The notes under the pieces are model-generated. The model was not told where the DNA came from, searched no databases, and saw only the letters and a list, made by a program, of their open reading frames with translations. The translations under genes were made by a program, and so were the position numbers. Shown here piece by piece: positions 34,398-46,742 of a stretch of 64,000 bases of DNA. Position 1 is the first letter of the stretch. Every line of letters starts with the position of its first letter. Origin of the DNA: Muricea muricata (Eukaryota > Cnidaria > Anthozoa > Malacalcyonacea > Plexauridae); assembly GCA_963855995.1 (NCBI GenBank), contig OY979716.1, positions 51,448,846-51,512,845 on the forward strand, read 5' to 3'.

Positions 34398-37300
34398 CAT
34401 AGGCCTATGAAATCAAGCGTGTTGCGTCAGGTTAACCTTTATTAAAGGTCAAGTGCTCTAACTTAATCGAATTTGTTTCTGATTTTTACGCACATACCAC
34501 AGACCTAAATCCCCACTAAAACGGCTAGAACGAAGGAACAATTGCTATGGCTACTAATAAAATGTCACTACTGCATGCATGCCTACATTCAGCAGTTTAC
34601 CTTGCATAATGTAGGTTATACAAGTAATACAACTATTAAACTATATATTAGGTATATAGTACATAAACTAAGATAACCAGATGCAGCGTGGCAGTAATCG
34701 ATAGGAATACACGAACAGTACAACCATCAACTGCCTGAAACGATAAAGTATTTTTTTGATCCGACTGTCCGTGTATATAGCTACACATATTGTGAAGGTG
34801 TGGTACCATACGTGTGTGTGGTAACAATCGGATCAGTAATGTTTGTCTCCTTTGATCGCATTGGTTGCGTAAATACAGTCTCTGGCCTTGCGCGGCACCA
34901 CGGCTATGACACAGCAGTCACTAAAAATAAATACTACAGTATAACTGACGTAACCATAAAATGTACAGTGACCTAATGTGACTAACTTTAGACTTTTAGA
35001 TAGACATAAAAGTGCGCGATATTGTAACAATCATTGAAAAAGCGATCGACTAGAAGATTACAACACTCAATAAAGCCAAACTCTAATAAAGCGTATGGCA
35101 TCTCGTAAAAGACTGTATCGACATTGCGTTCAGTGCAAGGAATGCAATAAGGAAATCGACAGTGATTATAGAGAGGTGCATTCTCGATTGGTTCACAATA
35201 GTAAAATAGTAAAATGTCATCCAGTGATGGAATCATTAGATTCATCCCAGTCGAAAATCAGTACTTTCTTCGTAAAAAGTAACATGACAACCAAGGACGA
35301 TGACTTGCAGGATGACCTAACCCTACTAGGAACTGAATCGAGTGGTAGTAAAGATTCTGGAGCCATGATGTCTTTTCATGAAGATCTATCTGGGAAAAAT
35401 GTGAAGGAGCCCATGAGCGAAGACCAAACGGAACCCATGACAACGTTCATTGACGATGATGAATTACATGCACTGTCGCAGCTCAGAGAAAATACTGAAC
35501 AGGATACGGTGACGGACAGTGAAAATGTTACACCAGAATCAATGACGACATCTAACATTCTAGCACCTACACGAATGGATGATCCAAGTTCAACAGCACC
35601 TATTCTAGACGAAATGTCTGAAAAGGTTTCTGTTCCCAGTGGGAATACAGAAACGATTTCCACTCCCCACGCCCCAAAACAGCCTATATTAGATGAATAT
35701 CCTGCAAGAAAATTTGGCAATGAGACGTTTGTGCGAAGATTTCAATCTGAATGGTCCAAAAAGTATCCGTGGATTAGTTATGAAGTGGATAAGGAAGCAT
35801 GCGTGTGTTTTGCCTGCGTAGAATTTGGAAAGGATACTTCCTTTGTGTTTAGTAATTGGAAGAAGTCAGCAAAGCTAGCAAAACATGGCAAGAGCAAGAA
35901 CCATGTCCGATCCATGACAAGATGGCTCCAGTTCAAAGCAATGCAGAGAAACAAAACGTCCGTACTACAGCAGCTGAATACTGCACACCAGGACCAGGTT
36001 GCTAGTAACAGACAATTCCTATAAGTAATCATACAATCCTTGATGTATACTGCTCAACAGAATGTTGCGATTAGAGGTCATGAAGAGAACCGGAATAATA
36101 TATGGGAGGTATCTGATATAAATCGAGGGAGCTTTCTCGAGTTACTTTGCATACGATGCAACGATTTGCCTTGGTTGAGGTCTAAACTGCAAAACCAGCT
36201 CCAGTTGCATCCCCTGTTATTCAAAATGAACTACTGGAAATAGTAGCAAACGTCATGCTTGACAGGATAGCAGCAGAAGCGAGAAGTAGCGACTATTACG
36301 GAATAGTTGTCAACGAAACAGCAGATATCAGTCGAACAGAGCAGGTATCTCTTTTCCTTAGATATGTTTTTAACAGCGAAACGAAAGAGACATTTACTGG
36401 TTTCTATTCAACCAAATCCACAGAAGGGGAAGTATTATATGAGCTAGTAAAGACAGCCGTTAGCAACCTGAAGTCGAGGTTGAAAGACATAGTTGCAGAA
36501 TGCTTTGATGGCGCTGCAAACATGAGTGGAGCTCGTAAAGGGCTTGCCGTACGTATGAAGCTTAAATTGGCGCTACAAGATACAATAACCACAATTGAGC
36601 CACTTCAAAAAGCTTTAGGCGTGATCCAGAGTCTCCATAACTTCTTGGAAGAAAGTCCCAAACGCCACGCCATCTTCAAAGATATCGAAGTGGAAGATGA
36701 GGACGAAGATGTAACAATGACGATTAAATCGCAGAGTGCTACTAGATGGTCTTGTCGCTGGGCAGCTGTAAAGGCAGTGGTAAACCAGTTGCTTAAGATC
36801 ATCAAGGCTCTTCTCTCACTCTCAAAAGATCGCAATCCAAAGACCTACAATGACAGCAATTCGCTGCTTAATTCAATTTGTGACTTTCGATTCGTTTTTG
36901 GTTTGACAGTATTGAAGGTTATTTTGTCCAACACCGATGGTTTGAGCAGATACCTGCAAGGGAAGCAGATGGCTGTCGTCACGGCAAAGAAGAGTGTTGA
37001 TGGTGTGATCAAAACACTTAGTGGATGTCGTACCCAAGAAAATTTTGATCTATTGCGGTCGCGCGCTATAATAATGGCAGACGAAATTAAGGAACTAATT
37101 GATGGTACAGATTTCAATTTCAAAGATGCAAAGGTACCAAGAACCCAACAGCCATCACGCCGGCTGCAAGCACTCGTCGACGAAATGCCTGAAGTGAATG
37201 CAGAAGTGGAGTACCGAACAGCAGAAGATCACTATCGTATCACATGCTACTACCAAACCATTGACAAGGTTGTTGCGGAGCTGCAATATAGATTTGAAGG

Positions 37301-38110
37301 AAATGATCAAGAGCTGCTACTGGCATTTGCAGACATTGTCTTCAACAGCTCTCCAACCAGAGCGAATATTGAGTTGGTATCAGACTTCTATGGTATCGAC
37401 AGTGAGCTTCTTGGCAGCGAGAAAAACGTCTTTGAGAATATTGATGCTGATTACCCTGATCCTGAGAGAAAAAACGCCGCCAAAATTGTGAGGATAATGT
37501 TCGAAGATGGTGTTCATGAAGTTCTTCCTGTTGTTTACAAAGTATTTTCGATTCTGGCCACGATCCCTACAACATCCTGCTCTGCTGAGAGATCTTTCAG
37601 CGCTCTTCGCCGCTTGAAAACCTATCTTCGAAGTACAATGGGCCAGAAACGGTTAAACAGCATTGCTCTTATCAATGTTGAGAGAGCTTACGCAAATAGT
37701 ACTTTAAAGAATGATATGGAAAAGATAATTGACATCTTCGGACAGCGACGTAATCGGCAATCTTATTTCTTCTAGTCTAGATCATAGCAATTTCATCATT
37801 TTGATGAACTAAATTCCTTGCATGTCTAGTGCAAAACATGAGAGAATTTCATGTATCAAATAAAATGTTGTTACGTTAACGCTAGTTGCTTCTTTTTCTT
37901 TGTAAATTGTAATCAATATATTTAGCTTATAATGGCTAAGAACGATATATTTCTTTTTACATTACGTTTGTCAATCTTAAAAAGTAAGCCATTCATTTGT
38001 AGTCGTCTCAGATTATATAGTGTTATGATGACGTCACGAAATCTATGACGTCATATCATTCGGGCAAATTCAGCCAAGCCCCCCCAAAAAAATGTGCCCG
38101 TACGCCTATG
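34398..38110 (+). mobile_element. hAT transposon, 3.7 kb
   Basis: A perfect 8-bp duplication GTTGACAC at 34390-34397 and 38111-38118. The element begins CATAGGC and ends GCCTATG (7-base terminal repeat). It contains a TTF-finger plus hAT transposase on plus. Both the 8-bp duplication and the protein place it in hAT. The left 690 bases before the gene are AT-rich without features. Confidence 0.85.
35095..37775 (+). pseudogene. hAT transposase with TTF-type zinc finger, broken
   Basis: Part 1 (35095-36024, ATG at 35095) has an acidic Ser/Thr-rich N-terminus and a TTF-type finger (KKYPWISYEV, CVCFACVEFG, HGKSKNHV). A TAA at 36022-36024 interrupts a frame that continues to 36243, then a frameshift leads to part 2 (36255-37775) with the catalytic Asp in YYGIVVNETADIS (Glu-Thr-Ala-Asp), CFDGAANMSG, and the C-terminal hAT dimerisation domain (IPTTSCSAERSFSALRRLK). 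Between KGLAVRMK and LALQDT the family's Cys/His-containing segment (usually an HCYGH-like stretch) is absent, so an in-frame deletion of about 60 bases is inferred at about 36560. Confidence 0.8.
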
Positions 38111-38567
38111 GTTGACACTAATCCTTTAATTATCCATTTCCACCCTGTTCCTAGATGCCAAAATAATATACACCCTGCACAATCTATCCAGCATGTTTGG
38201 TAACAAAAAGCCCAGCAAGAAAACTGTGGATTTGGCATATGAACTTAAGGGATGATGTCACGATAAAGTTAAAACTTAAGTTTAAAATTAACTGTGTGGA
38301 TTTATGTCATTTACCAGAGAGGCCATAAACTTGCAGTCTTTCACTCACGCTGGGAGATTATAAGAGGTCTATTTTATGAACATTAAAACCAAATGTTACT
38401 TTTGATGAAATAAAACAACTGAAGAAATCTGCACAATGTATACAGGTTAAGTTTAGTTTGCTTCTTGCATGACAATCTTGCCAAGTGTTAAACAGAATCT
38501 GTTGTTAGTGCAGAGGATTAATGTGAATGGAATACAATGCACCCTATAGCTAAACCTTTCTGCAACG
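37776..38567. other. element 3' region and flank
   Basis: 37776-38110 is hAT 3' sequence, including TGACGTCA motifs at 38030-38052 and a C-run. 38119-38567 shows no gene. Confidence 0.4.
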
Positions 38568-38990
38568 CTAGTTAACAATAAGTACATGACCAGTCTCAGC
38601 ATCTCTGAGGAATGGATAGATTACAACCAGCGACTTTGCCATCTCTTCAATCTCACCTGATTTTGGGAAGCAGTTGAAGGGAGGAGCAGATGAAGCTGAG
38701 ACGATATTATTCATGGTACCCCTGATCAGCCTTTCTTTTTCTAACTTGGAGAAACTACCTCGAGAAGCTACATTTTGAATAGCTGGGTCTGAATATAACA
38801 TATACACAGGTCCTTTTGTTGCAAGTGGTCTTTCCAAGTTTGAAAGACTATTAGGAGAGGAGGTAAGGTTTAATGGGTCAATGTTTGAAACTACTAAAGG
38901 TGAAAATTCAATTTTTTGAGGTTTTACAATTGCGGGTGGAGTTTCTGGACGTTTCAAGACTGCTGAATACTCAATGCTGGAGATACTCAA
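38568..38990 (-). pseudogene. N-terminal piece of a host gene family (SAMD3-like, tentative)
   Basis: On minus: a Pro-rich start, then KLEKERLIRGTMNNIV and SLVVIYPFLRDAETGH. The motif (basic helix, then YPFLRD) resembles the N-terminal domain that precedes WKES/KYP motifs in SAMD3-like family proteins. The frame begins at 38990 next to the inverted end of the Tc1-like element and stops at 38568. Confidence 0.4.
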
Positions 38991-39071
38991 TTCATCAGAC
39001 TAACATGGCGATGATACCCGAGATGGTGAGGAGCTTGTCTTTGAAGTTACTGAACACTTATCATCCTAATA

Positions 39072-39245
39072 CAAAGGGTGATTGCGGTCAATTTCAGATT
39101 ACTTTTCCGCGGCGAGTTGCGAAGTACGTTAGGAGATTGGGAACTACGTTTAGAATTACGGAAGTACGTTGCCAACTTCCGTACATACTTCCGTACCTAT
39201 ATCGCAGCGAAGTACGCTATTTCCAGTGCTATTTCTCTTGGCTCA
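39072..39245 (+). repeat. left terminal inverted repeat
   Basis: Begins CAAAGGGTGATTGCGGTCAA; matches the complement of about 43250-43419 with scattered mismatches, mostly in the first 16 bases. Confidence 0.8.
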
Positions 39246-39309
39246 AAGTACGAAAGTACGGAGGTTCTTTGCAGTGATTTTGTTTGCTCGCAATAAACTT
39301 AGTAAAAAA

Positions 39310-41263
39310 ATGTCCGAATTAGAAGCATTTGTTCATGAGCTGTCCAAAAAATTGGACAGCGATTCTGTAACTCAAACCGAACAAACTCTGAAGGTAAATG
39401 GTTTCACCACGAGGTTGCAAATCAAGTTGATCTCGGAGAAAGACTTGGAGACGATGTTCAATGGTTCTGCGATAACTATGGGTGCAAAAAATCTATTATT
39501 GTACTATATACAACTTTTACGGGACGAGTCACCTCTTGTTGTAAAATCCAAACAAAAATCAAGTACGTCTGCAGCTGTTTATGCAAATATTCATACGGGT
39601 ACGGAGGATTCGCTGGAGGATTCGGACTGTGAGACATATGATCGAGTTGATAAACAGCCAAAATCGAAAGGGGTAAGTACATAGTCATTATTTTGTATTT
39701 TGCAGCGTCTGTTTTTATTGTCTTTTCATGAACTTTCATATATTACGGGAAAATGCGTAGTTTGTAAATCATGTATTATATGATTTCAACCGTATGCATG
39801 GTAAAAATGCGTAACTTGCAATATATATAAAGGCTGCTTTCCAGTCATGTGCATATACGCACATAAAATTTTAAATCCATTTAGAAGTTGTTTATGAAGT
39901 ACTTAAATGAATAAAATGACAGCATTTAGCTTTGTGTATGATTTAAAGTGGATTTGTTGAGGTATTTAAAAATAATATAAAATTTACAAAGATTTAAACT
40001 ACGTGCGTGTACGCACGTAGTTGATAAACGCTTAACTGACTATAGTTGTTTTACTGTTTTTTCAGGTTTTGCCTGCTTTACGTACACAAAAGGAAAAACT
40101 TAAAAATCAAATGACAAAAGAAAGACAAGAATGTCTTGAACTGGAAATGAATGTCGAGTCTATGTTTATAGAAGTGAAAGAGCCGCCACCAATTGGTAAA
40201 TCTAGGCTTGTTTGTGGCTACTGTCATCACCGTGGTCACAGAAATAGCAGTTCTCAACCATGTAAAATGAAAAAATGCATCGAATACACCTATTGTGGTC
40301 TGAAAGATAAACATCCAGAATATTTTAGTAAACTGAACTCCCTAAAGGTCAAGTTAAATAAAAAGAAATCCGCCCTACAAGAAATCGAAGCTCAAATCAA
40401 ATCAATGGACGACTTTACCACTCGGAGCGAGTTTAGTTTCGTAAAAAACCTTACGCCACGGATGTTTGCAGCAGATCCATCATATAAAATCAATAAAGCC
40501 AAACTGATGCGCGATGTTCGGCTGTTACGGACTTTCTTAGATGGAAAAATTCCTGCAGTCACTGCAAACGACAATGAACAACTCAGAATTTTAATATTGA
40601 AATGCAAAAAGAATGTTGGAATCCCGCCAGACACCGATGTTGACGCCTGGGCTAATAACACCACTAGTGGTTGCGATATCTCGCCGATTAAGAACAAAGA
40701 CAAAGAGCAACGACCAGAGAGAACTGATCAAGCCGAATGTTTCGACCAATGTAGCAAAAAAAAAATACAAACACAAGAAACAAAAGAAAACAAAAAAGTT
40801 CAAGAAACGAAGACGAGAACGCAGCAGTTCAAGTTCAGAGGACGAGATGAGGCCAATGTACAGCCACAACGTCAATGCAGGACTTGCAGGTACCTTTCCT
40901 TGTTTCAATCCTATACCTAGTGCAAGTTATAATCTTCCAAATATATCTTACCCTAGCAACCCTTACTTTTATTTGCCACCGTATGACCCACTGTTTAATC
41001 CTGGACCATATGCGTCTTATAATATGGCAAAGCGTGGAAATGTTGTATCCAATTTGGTTGACAATCATCAACAGATTTCTAATAATAATACGAATGTGTT
41101 TGAAGAACCATCGCCGTTTGGAAGCCTCAATGTACGTTTTACTACAACTTTAACACCGCCAAAATCAACAGAGAATAAAACACGTAACCATGAACAAGTT
41201 TCATGGAACAATTTAGATGCTTTAGCCGATGTAGCAGCAGAACAAGATAATGAAAAGGAATAG
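39310..41263 (+). CDS. accessory gene of the two-gene element: zinc knuckle, coiled coil, SR tail
   Basis: Exons 39310-39672 and 40066-about 41263, phase 0. Order: helical N-terminus (ELSKKLDSDSVTQ, then NGFTTRLQIKLI and KNLLLYYIQLL; SAM-like by eye), a Cys/His cluster (CGYCHHRGH ... CKMKKC ... YCGLKDKHPEY), a coiled coil (KLNKKKSALQEIEAQIK), a domain with NLTPRMFAADPSYK, then a Lys/Arg/Ser-rich stretch (KKRRRERSSSSSEDE) and a Pro/Tyr/Asn-rich tail. A one-base shift at the A-run (about 40756-40766) joins the two frames. Function unknown; nucleic-acid binding or end recognition is a guess from the finger and basic tail. It converges on the transposase. Confidence 0.6.
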
Positions 41264-41489
41264 TTTATATGAGAGTTTGAGCATAAGATGTAGCTGTAAA
41301 TTGCTCTATCCTGTTAGTGTTGTTTTGTTTACATGCTTATTGTAATTATATGCTTACACTGTAAGTCATGTATAAAGGTTGAGTTTCATTTTTACTTTTA
41401 GGTAAATGTTTATATTTTATAGTTGGACTTGGGACTTTACGTATGTATTCCTTGGTTATATATATAAAAGAACTGTGTTTATTACGGAA

Positions 41490-41892
41490 TATGGAGGCGA
41501 GCCAGCCACCATATCTAGCTCGCTTTTTCGAGCTGATTTCATCCCGCCTTCACACGAGAGTTTTAATTGAGGCGGGCAAGCTCGCCAAAACAAACTACTG
41601 GTCTCACGGCTATAAATAGCATTAATTAATATATTTTCGCACGAACGTGAAATTTGCAGCTTTGCAAGCAACTTTCACATTTACAACCCACGGAATCGTT
41701 CACAAAGACCGTTTAAGATCGAAATCTGTCGAAAAAATCTTGTTCACAACGATATATTCGCGTGAATAGAGTAATAACACCCAGCTCGCTTAGCCATATA
41801 AACGCAAGATGAATATTACTATAAATTACAAGGCGACACGAGATCTCGGCAAAGCGAGCTAGCTCAGGTACTCGGAATGGCTCGCCTCCATA
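41490..41892. mobile_element. 403-bp MITE between the two genes
   Basis: Ends TATGGAGGCGAGCCA and its complement TGGCTCGCCTCCATA; the inner part has further inverted bits (GAGCTAGCTC). It carries no gene. A host duplication is not clear (left CGGAA, right TAAAT). Confidence 0.7.
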
Positions 41893-42205
41893 TAAATACC
41901 CCCTAATTGTAGAGAAGTACTGATTAGAGTTAATGTTACTGTGAACTCTAAAATTTCCTAGTCTGAATTTTACTTACTAGTATATACGCACAACAAATTT
42001 CCTATGACAACTTTTCTTAAAAACATTTGATATTACTCACAAATTGTACTTTTTACCTTTTCAATATAGCTTTATTTGAGTTTTGAAGCGTAATTTTTTA
42101 TATTTATAAACTTGGCAAAGTTATGATAAAAATACGTCATATATCATTAAAAATGTCAACGGTTTTATGAAGTATAAATGGAATACTAAAACGTACAAAT
42201 CTCAC

Positions 42206-43222
42206 TTATAGTTCAACGTAACCACAATGCCTAAAGAAATTTCTGGACATTGCTGGAGTAATTCTGCTTAGCGCATCATAAATAGCCACTACTGTTTGGC
42301 GTTCGGCAAGTTCTGTGTTCTTTCGCAACCAGCTCTTTAGAAATCTGAAGCAAAACTCACACGTATTGTAGACAGGATGATACGGTGGCTGATAAAGTAA
42401 AGTAATACCATTTAACTGCAACATATCTGTAAGTACAGGTTGAACATGATGTGCGTGATGAAATCTGCAATTGTCCATTACAACATAATCTCCCTGTTTT
42501 AGCAAAGGGTTTCCAAAAATGTCTTCTTGTAGCAACGCTTCCACAAAAAAGTTCAGTAGCTCCAAACCGTTTGAAGCTCCATGTAATATATTAACATGGC
42601 TAACACCGAATATGCTGTGTAAAAGGTTTACTGTATACGTCGCATTAGATGCATAACGCTGAATTTCACAGGCGATCCGTCCGACGGCAGAATGACCGTA
42701 CGACCTATTTCCCGTTGTTTTTACTACGGAGCACTCGTCAAAAAAGTGCAGTTTCGTCGCATCACACGTACTGCATACGACTAGATACTCTTCTAGTTTT
42801 CTCTGATCATCGTCAGTTAAACTTTCTTGTGGAATATTCCTTATTTTCTTGTAAGAGTATCCTAAATCTTGCGTCAAAACACAACTAATAGACGCCTGTG
42901 ATGGCACGTTTGCCTGCAAAACAACGTCATTTTCAACTAACTGTTTTTGTATTTCTTCGGCAGGCGTAGTGGGTTTTTTACTTTTACAGAACTCAGTATA
43001 GAGTATAGCATCATCAGTTCTTGCTGTCCATGATCGATTTCCACCTACTCCTGGTTCGACGTTCCTTGTTTGCGATCAACAATATTTGCAACCGTCTTTC
43101 TATTCAAGTTAAGCTGTTGAGCTATTTCAAATAGCTGTGAACCATTTAGCCATTTATCAACAATTGCCTCACGAACGTTAACAGGTATTGCTTTTCCTTG
43201 CCGAGTAAAGTAGTTTCGTTCC
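42206..43222 (-). pseudogene. IS630/Tc1-like DDE transposase, one frameshift
   Basis: On minus. ATG at 43220-43222 opens an HTH part (VREAIVDKWLNGSQLFEIAQ, LNRKTVANIVDR). A one-base shift near 43060-43070 leads into the catalytic part with FFDECSV (first Asp, about 42740), VVMDNCRFHHA (second, about 42480) and YNTCEF (Glu, about 42364). Second Asp to Glu spacing is about 38 residues, so it falls outside the classic DD34D/E. It stops at 42206. Active site residues look intact. Confidence 0.7.
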
Positions 43223-43249
43223 ATATTTTATACTTTGAGGTACTTTCAT

Positions 43250-43419
43250 TGCTACTTACGTATTTTGAGCCGAGAGAAATAGCGTACTTCGCTGCAATAT
43301 AGGTACGGAAGTATGTACGGAAGTTGGCAACGTGATTCGAAACGTAGTTCCCAATCTCCTAACGTACTTCCCAACTCGCCGCGGAAAAGTAATCTGAAAT
43401 TGACTGTAATAACCATTTT
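43250..43419 (-). repeat. right terminal inverted repeat
   Basis: The complement begins AAAATGGTTATTACAGTCAA and runs in parallel with the left arm; the transposase start lies about 30 bases inside it. Confidence 0.8.
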
Positions 43420-43421
43420 TA

Positions 43422-44618
43422 ATAGCAGAGTATAACACGGGAGACAAGTAGCCAAAATGCTAACTTTAAAATGGAATAAATTTCAATTTTAAGTGTAAAT
43501 GTAGTGGACACCAAAATGCAGACAGGCATAATTTACACTTTTATCCATAATTTACAGGACTTCATTGAAAAACACCCTTGGGTGAAATGAATTTCCTGAT
43601 TAAATATTATTAATTTTATAGCAATAAATTTTATTTAAAAAATAGTTGCTATATTGATCTACACAACCACAGTATGTTTTTGCAACAACTCATACCAGTA
43701 TTTAATCAGTGACACAGGAAAACAGCCTTAACTATAGGTTTCTCAATGAAAAATGCCAACTAGATACAAACAGTCAAACACCACTTCATAGATGAAAACA
43801 AGACATTTGATGTCCATAATATGCCATGTCTTGTGATCAAAATCAATATGTGATGCTTCCCTAATACTCACATTTAGAGAAGCTTGTATTATCTTCCAAA
43901 CTTAAGACCTTTGAATTATTTTTCGACCTCCACCAAGTAAAAGCTCTGACAGGGCTTCATAGCAAAGTTCTTGAAGGTCTTCTGTCTCTGTGAGCTCATT
44001 TTCTACAATTTAATTAAGTGTTTATAATCAGAAGGTAAATTTGTGTCAGTTTTTGTGTCTAGAATGTATAAAATCAGAAGCATATAGGGGAGTCTATAAG
44101 GGTATCCAGAAAATTTTTGAACTATTAAAATCAACTATTGAACCAGTAAAGTTGTGTCCAGGATAATTAGTGCTCCTATGTTTACAATTTGCCATTTACC
44201 ATCAGCCACATTGTGTTTTTATTAGGATTGTTCTGGTAAATGTGCTGATCACTCCTTTTACAGTTTTTGTATATAGTAGTCCAAAATGATAAGTTTTCAT
44301 TCATATTTTTTCGTTTGATACGAGATATTTACTCAGAAACAAGACTAGATTAATCTTTGATTAATTAATGTTGTTAAGAAACAGTAATTACATTTGTAAA
44401 TACATTTATATGAAGCAAAAGTCAGTATAATAATTTATAATTGTTTTTCTCGTCGTGCCCATGCCATGTGGGCCGAGGCTGAGAAGGCCCAAAAATAATG
44501 TATTAAAACTGAACTTACTTCGAAGAACATCACCTAATTCCTTTGACTCCTTGTTTATCATACCAAATAAAGATCGGGTCTCAATACTCATCTTGCGCGT
44601 AGGATTTTATAGAATCTT
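43422..44618. other. intergenic stretch
   Basis: AT-rich, no gene recognised. Confidence 0.4.
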
Positions 44619-44620
44619 TA

Positions 44621-46203
44621 CAGTGCGTGTAAAGGTAATATGCAAGGACGTTTTCTTACTTGTATGTAAAACATACAACTGTAGTCAGTCTGAAATATGT
44701 AACTCTAGGGTAATACGTGGTCTTATACCTGTATACAAAATTTGAAAGTTACAAGATTTGTTCCTTATTCAGCTGTTGAATTATTTAAATTTTCCCGGTG
44801 TAAAGCTATTATGCAAATGAATACAATTCGCATAAGCAGGTAAACAAACAGTTTGCAGTGCAATTTGGGAAGGAATAGTGAACGAAATGGGTAAAAGGCG
44901 CTCTGTAAGTGAAAATGAGAAAGCAGGAATTGTGCAAATTCTGGCAGCAAAAGTTCAAACTGTTGATATTGCTAAACGATTGAAACGAAACCATCGAACA
45001 ATTAAGAAATATGTTGCAAATATTAATACGCAAAGGAACAAGAGGTCGGATGCAGACAAAAGAAAGGTGACTTCAAGAGACATGAAGAAACTTAAATTTG
45101 CTCTTGCTAAGAATCCATCGGCGTCAAGTAAAACCATATTCGAGCAAGCTGGAATTGATCGTGCATGTAGAAAAACACGCTGCAATATCCTTAATGACAT
45201 TGCTAAAAATACAAAACCAGTGTCACGACCTCCACTTACCAAACAGCACAAGGAAAAGCGTGTGAAGTGGGCTACTGATTACATTAAATGTGATTTTTCC
45301 ATTGTTATCTTTACTGATGAATGTCGTGCAACGTTAGATGGTCCAGATGGATTTAGTAGAGGATGGATCGGTCATGGTTTCGAGACTCCATTTAGGCTAA
45401 GAAGACAACAAGGCAGCGGAGGCGTAATGTTCTGGGCAGGCATCTGCGGGGAGACGCTTATTGGACCATTCATGGTTGAAGAAGGGGTGAAGATAAATAG
45501 TGATGCATATGCACATTTTCTGAAACAAAATTTTTTTAACTGGTACAAGATTCAACCCTGTTCCTTCAAGAGGAAATGCATATATATATGCACGACAATG
45601 CCCCATCACATGCTTCCAAGTATATGCGAGATTTTTTGGCTTCGAAAGGGTTCAAGGACGCAAAGCTTATGGTGTGGCCACCAGCATCGCCTGACGTCAA
45701 CCCAATTGAAAACCTCTGGTCCATAGTCAAACGAAAATTGTATGAGGCTGGTAAACAGTATCATAGCAACAATGAACTTAAAGAGGCTATAAAGCAATGT
45801 TCCAACACTATTTGACCTGAAACAATCAAGAATTTAACAAGCTCCATGGATGAGACTTGTAAAAATCCTGGAAGCCCATGGAGGCTTTATTAATATGTAA
45901 CTGTTGCTGCAAGTACTACTATTTTGTGAATTAGCATTGTTGAGTGGATATTGTTATTAATGTTCATGTGGCAGATAGAAATTTCTGTGTTCTTGCTCTG
46001 CGGCATAATATCATTACACAGCATATTTCACTATTACTTTAATATTTTGGATCCTAATTGATGAATTAGTCATGTAGCTTCTACAGTTATCTGTAAATTA
46101 TGTGAAATTAAACATGCTTTCTTATACTACAAGATTTTTTGGTTTGTCTTGATTTTACACAATATCGCGTCCAATTGTTTGCATATTAGCTTTACACGTA
46201 CTG
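44621..46203 (+). mobile_element. Tc1/mariner element, DD37E type, 1.58 kb
   Basis: TA at 44619-44620 and 46204-46205. Ends CAGTGCGTGTAAAGGTAATA and, complemented on the right, CAGTACGTGTAAAGCTAATA, a terminal repeat of about 25 bases with two mismatches. It holds a single transposase gene. Size and duplication are standard for the superfamily. Confidence 0.85.
44887..45894 (+). pseudogene. Tc1/mariner transposase (DD37E), frameshift and stop
   Basis: ATG at 44887. HTH part (KAGIVQILAAKVQTVDIAK, HRTIKKYV), then a second DNA-binding portion (TIFEQAGIDRA), then the catalytic core: FTDECRATLDGPDG (first Asp, about 45310), frameshift in an AT-repeat near 45575-45590, MHDNAPSHAS (second Asp), SPDVNPIENLW (Glu, 37 residues after the second Asp). 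A TGA at 45813-45815 precedes a tail (PETIKNLTSSM) in frame, so two lesions inactivate it. About 340 residues expected. Confidence 0.8.
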
Positions 46204-46205
46204 TA

Positions 46206-46742
46206 TTATAGAATAAAATATCTTTCGCTTCGTGAACCAGTTCGTCTTCTGTGTCAAATTTTTTTTAATGCTCCCGGCTCCCTCGTGGTTAACATTAGGT
46301 GCATTATGGGAAATGCTATCCTCTGGGATAATCCTATGGGAAAGGATCTCCGATTCTTTGGCCCGGCAGAAAGTGTCTTTGGCCGGGTTCCGTTGCATAA
46401 TGCGATACAAGCACACAGGGGACTGAGTCAGAGAATTTAAATTAACAATACCATCCATATTTCATATATTTGTAATAATCAAATGTAAATATAGCATAAA
46501 ACATTGTTTTAACACCGGAAGGTTCTGAGTTAATCACGACCTTGTCACGACCATAGGTCACGACCTGTTAAGCTCTCTTATGAGCCCGTGGTGCCAACGT
46601 TTAATGTTTGATTTACATGAAGTATCGAAAGATTTAATATCTCAGTAAAGCCATGGTAATAAAATAAATTATTTATTTTATTATCCATCGTAAAACAGAA
46701 GTATTGAAATCTTATCATTGCTCGACTGTTGTTTGTCCAACA
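46206..46742. other. intergenic stretch
   Basis: No gene recognised; contains short GTCACGACC repeats around 46535-46570. Confidence 0.3.

Larger units (their letters stand above)
39072..43419. mobile_element. two-gene IS630/Tc1-like transposon, 4.35 kb
   Basis: Flanked by TA on both sides (39070-39071, 43420-43421). The terminal inverted repeats are about 170-180 bases and roughly 95 percent alike inside the first 16 bases, with GTCAATTTCAGATTACTTTT near the start; one 9-base gap separates the arms. Gene 1 is on plus (39310-41263) and the transposase on minus (42206-43222), convergent. A 403-bp MITE lies between them. Tc1/mariner elements normally have one gene and short or medium repeats, so the layout is unusual. 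Confidence 0.8.
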
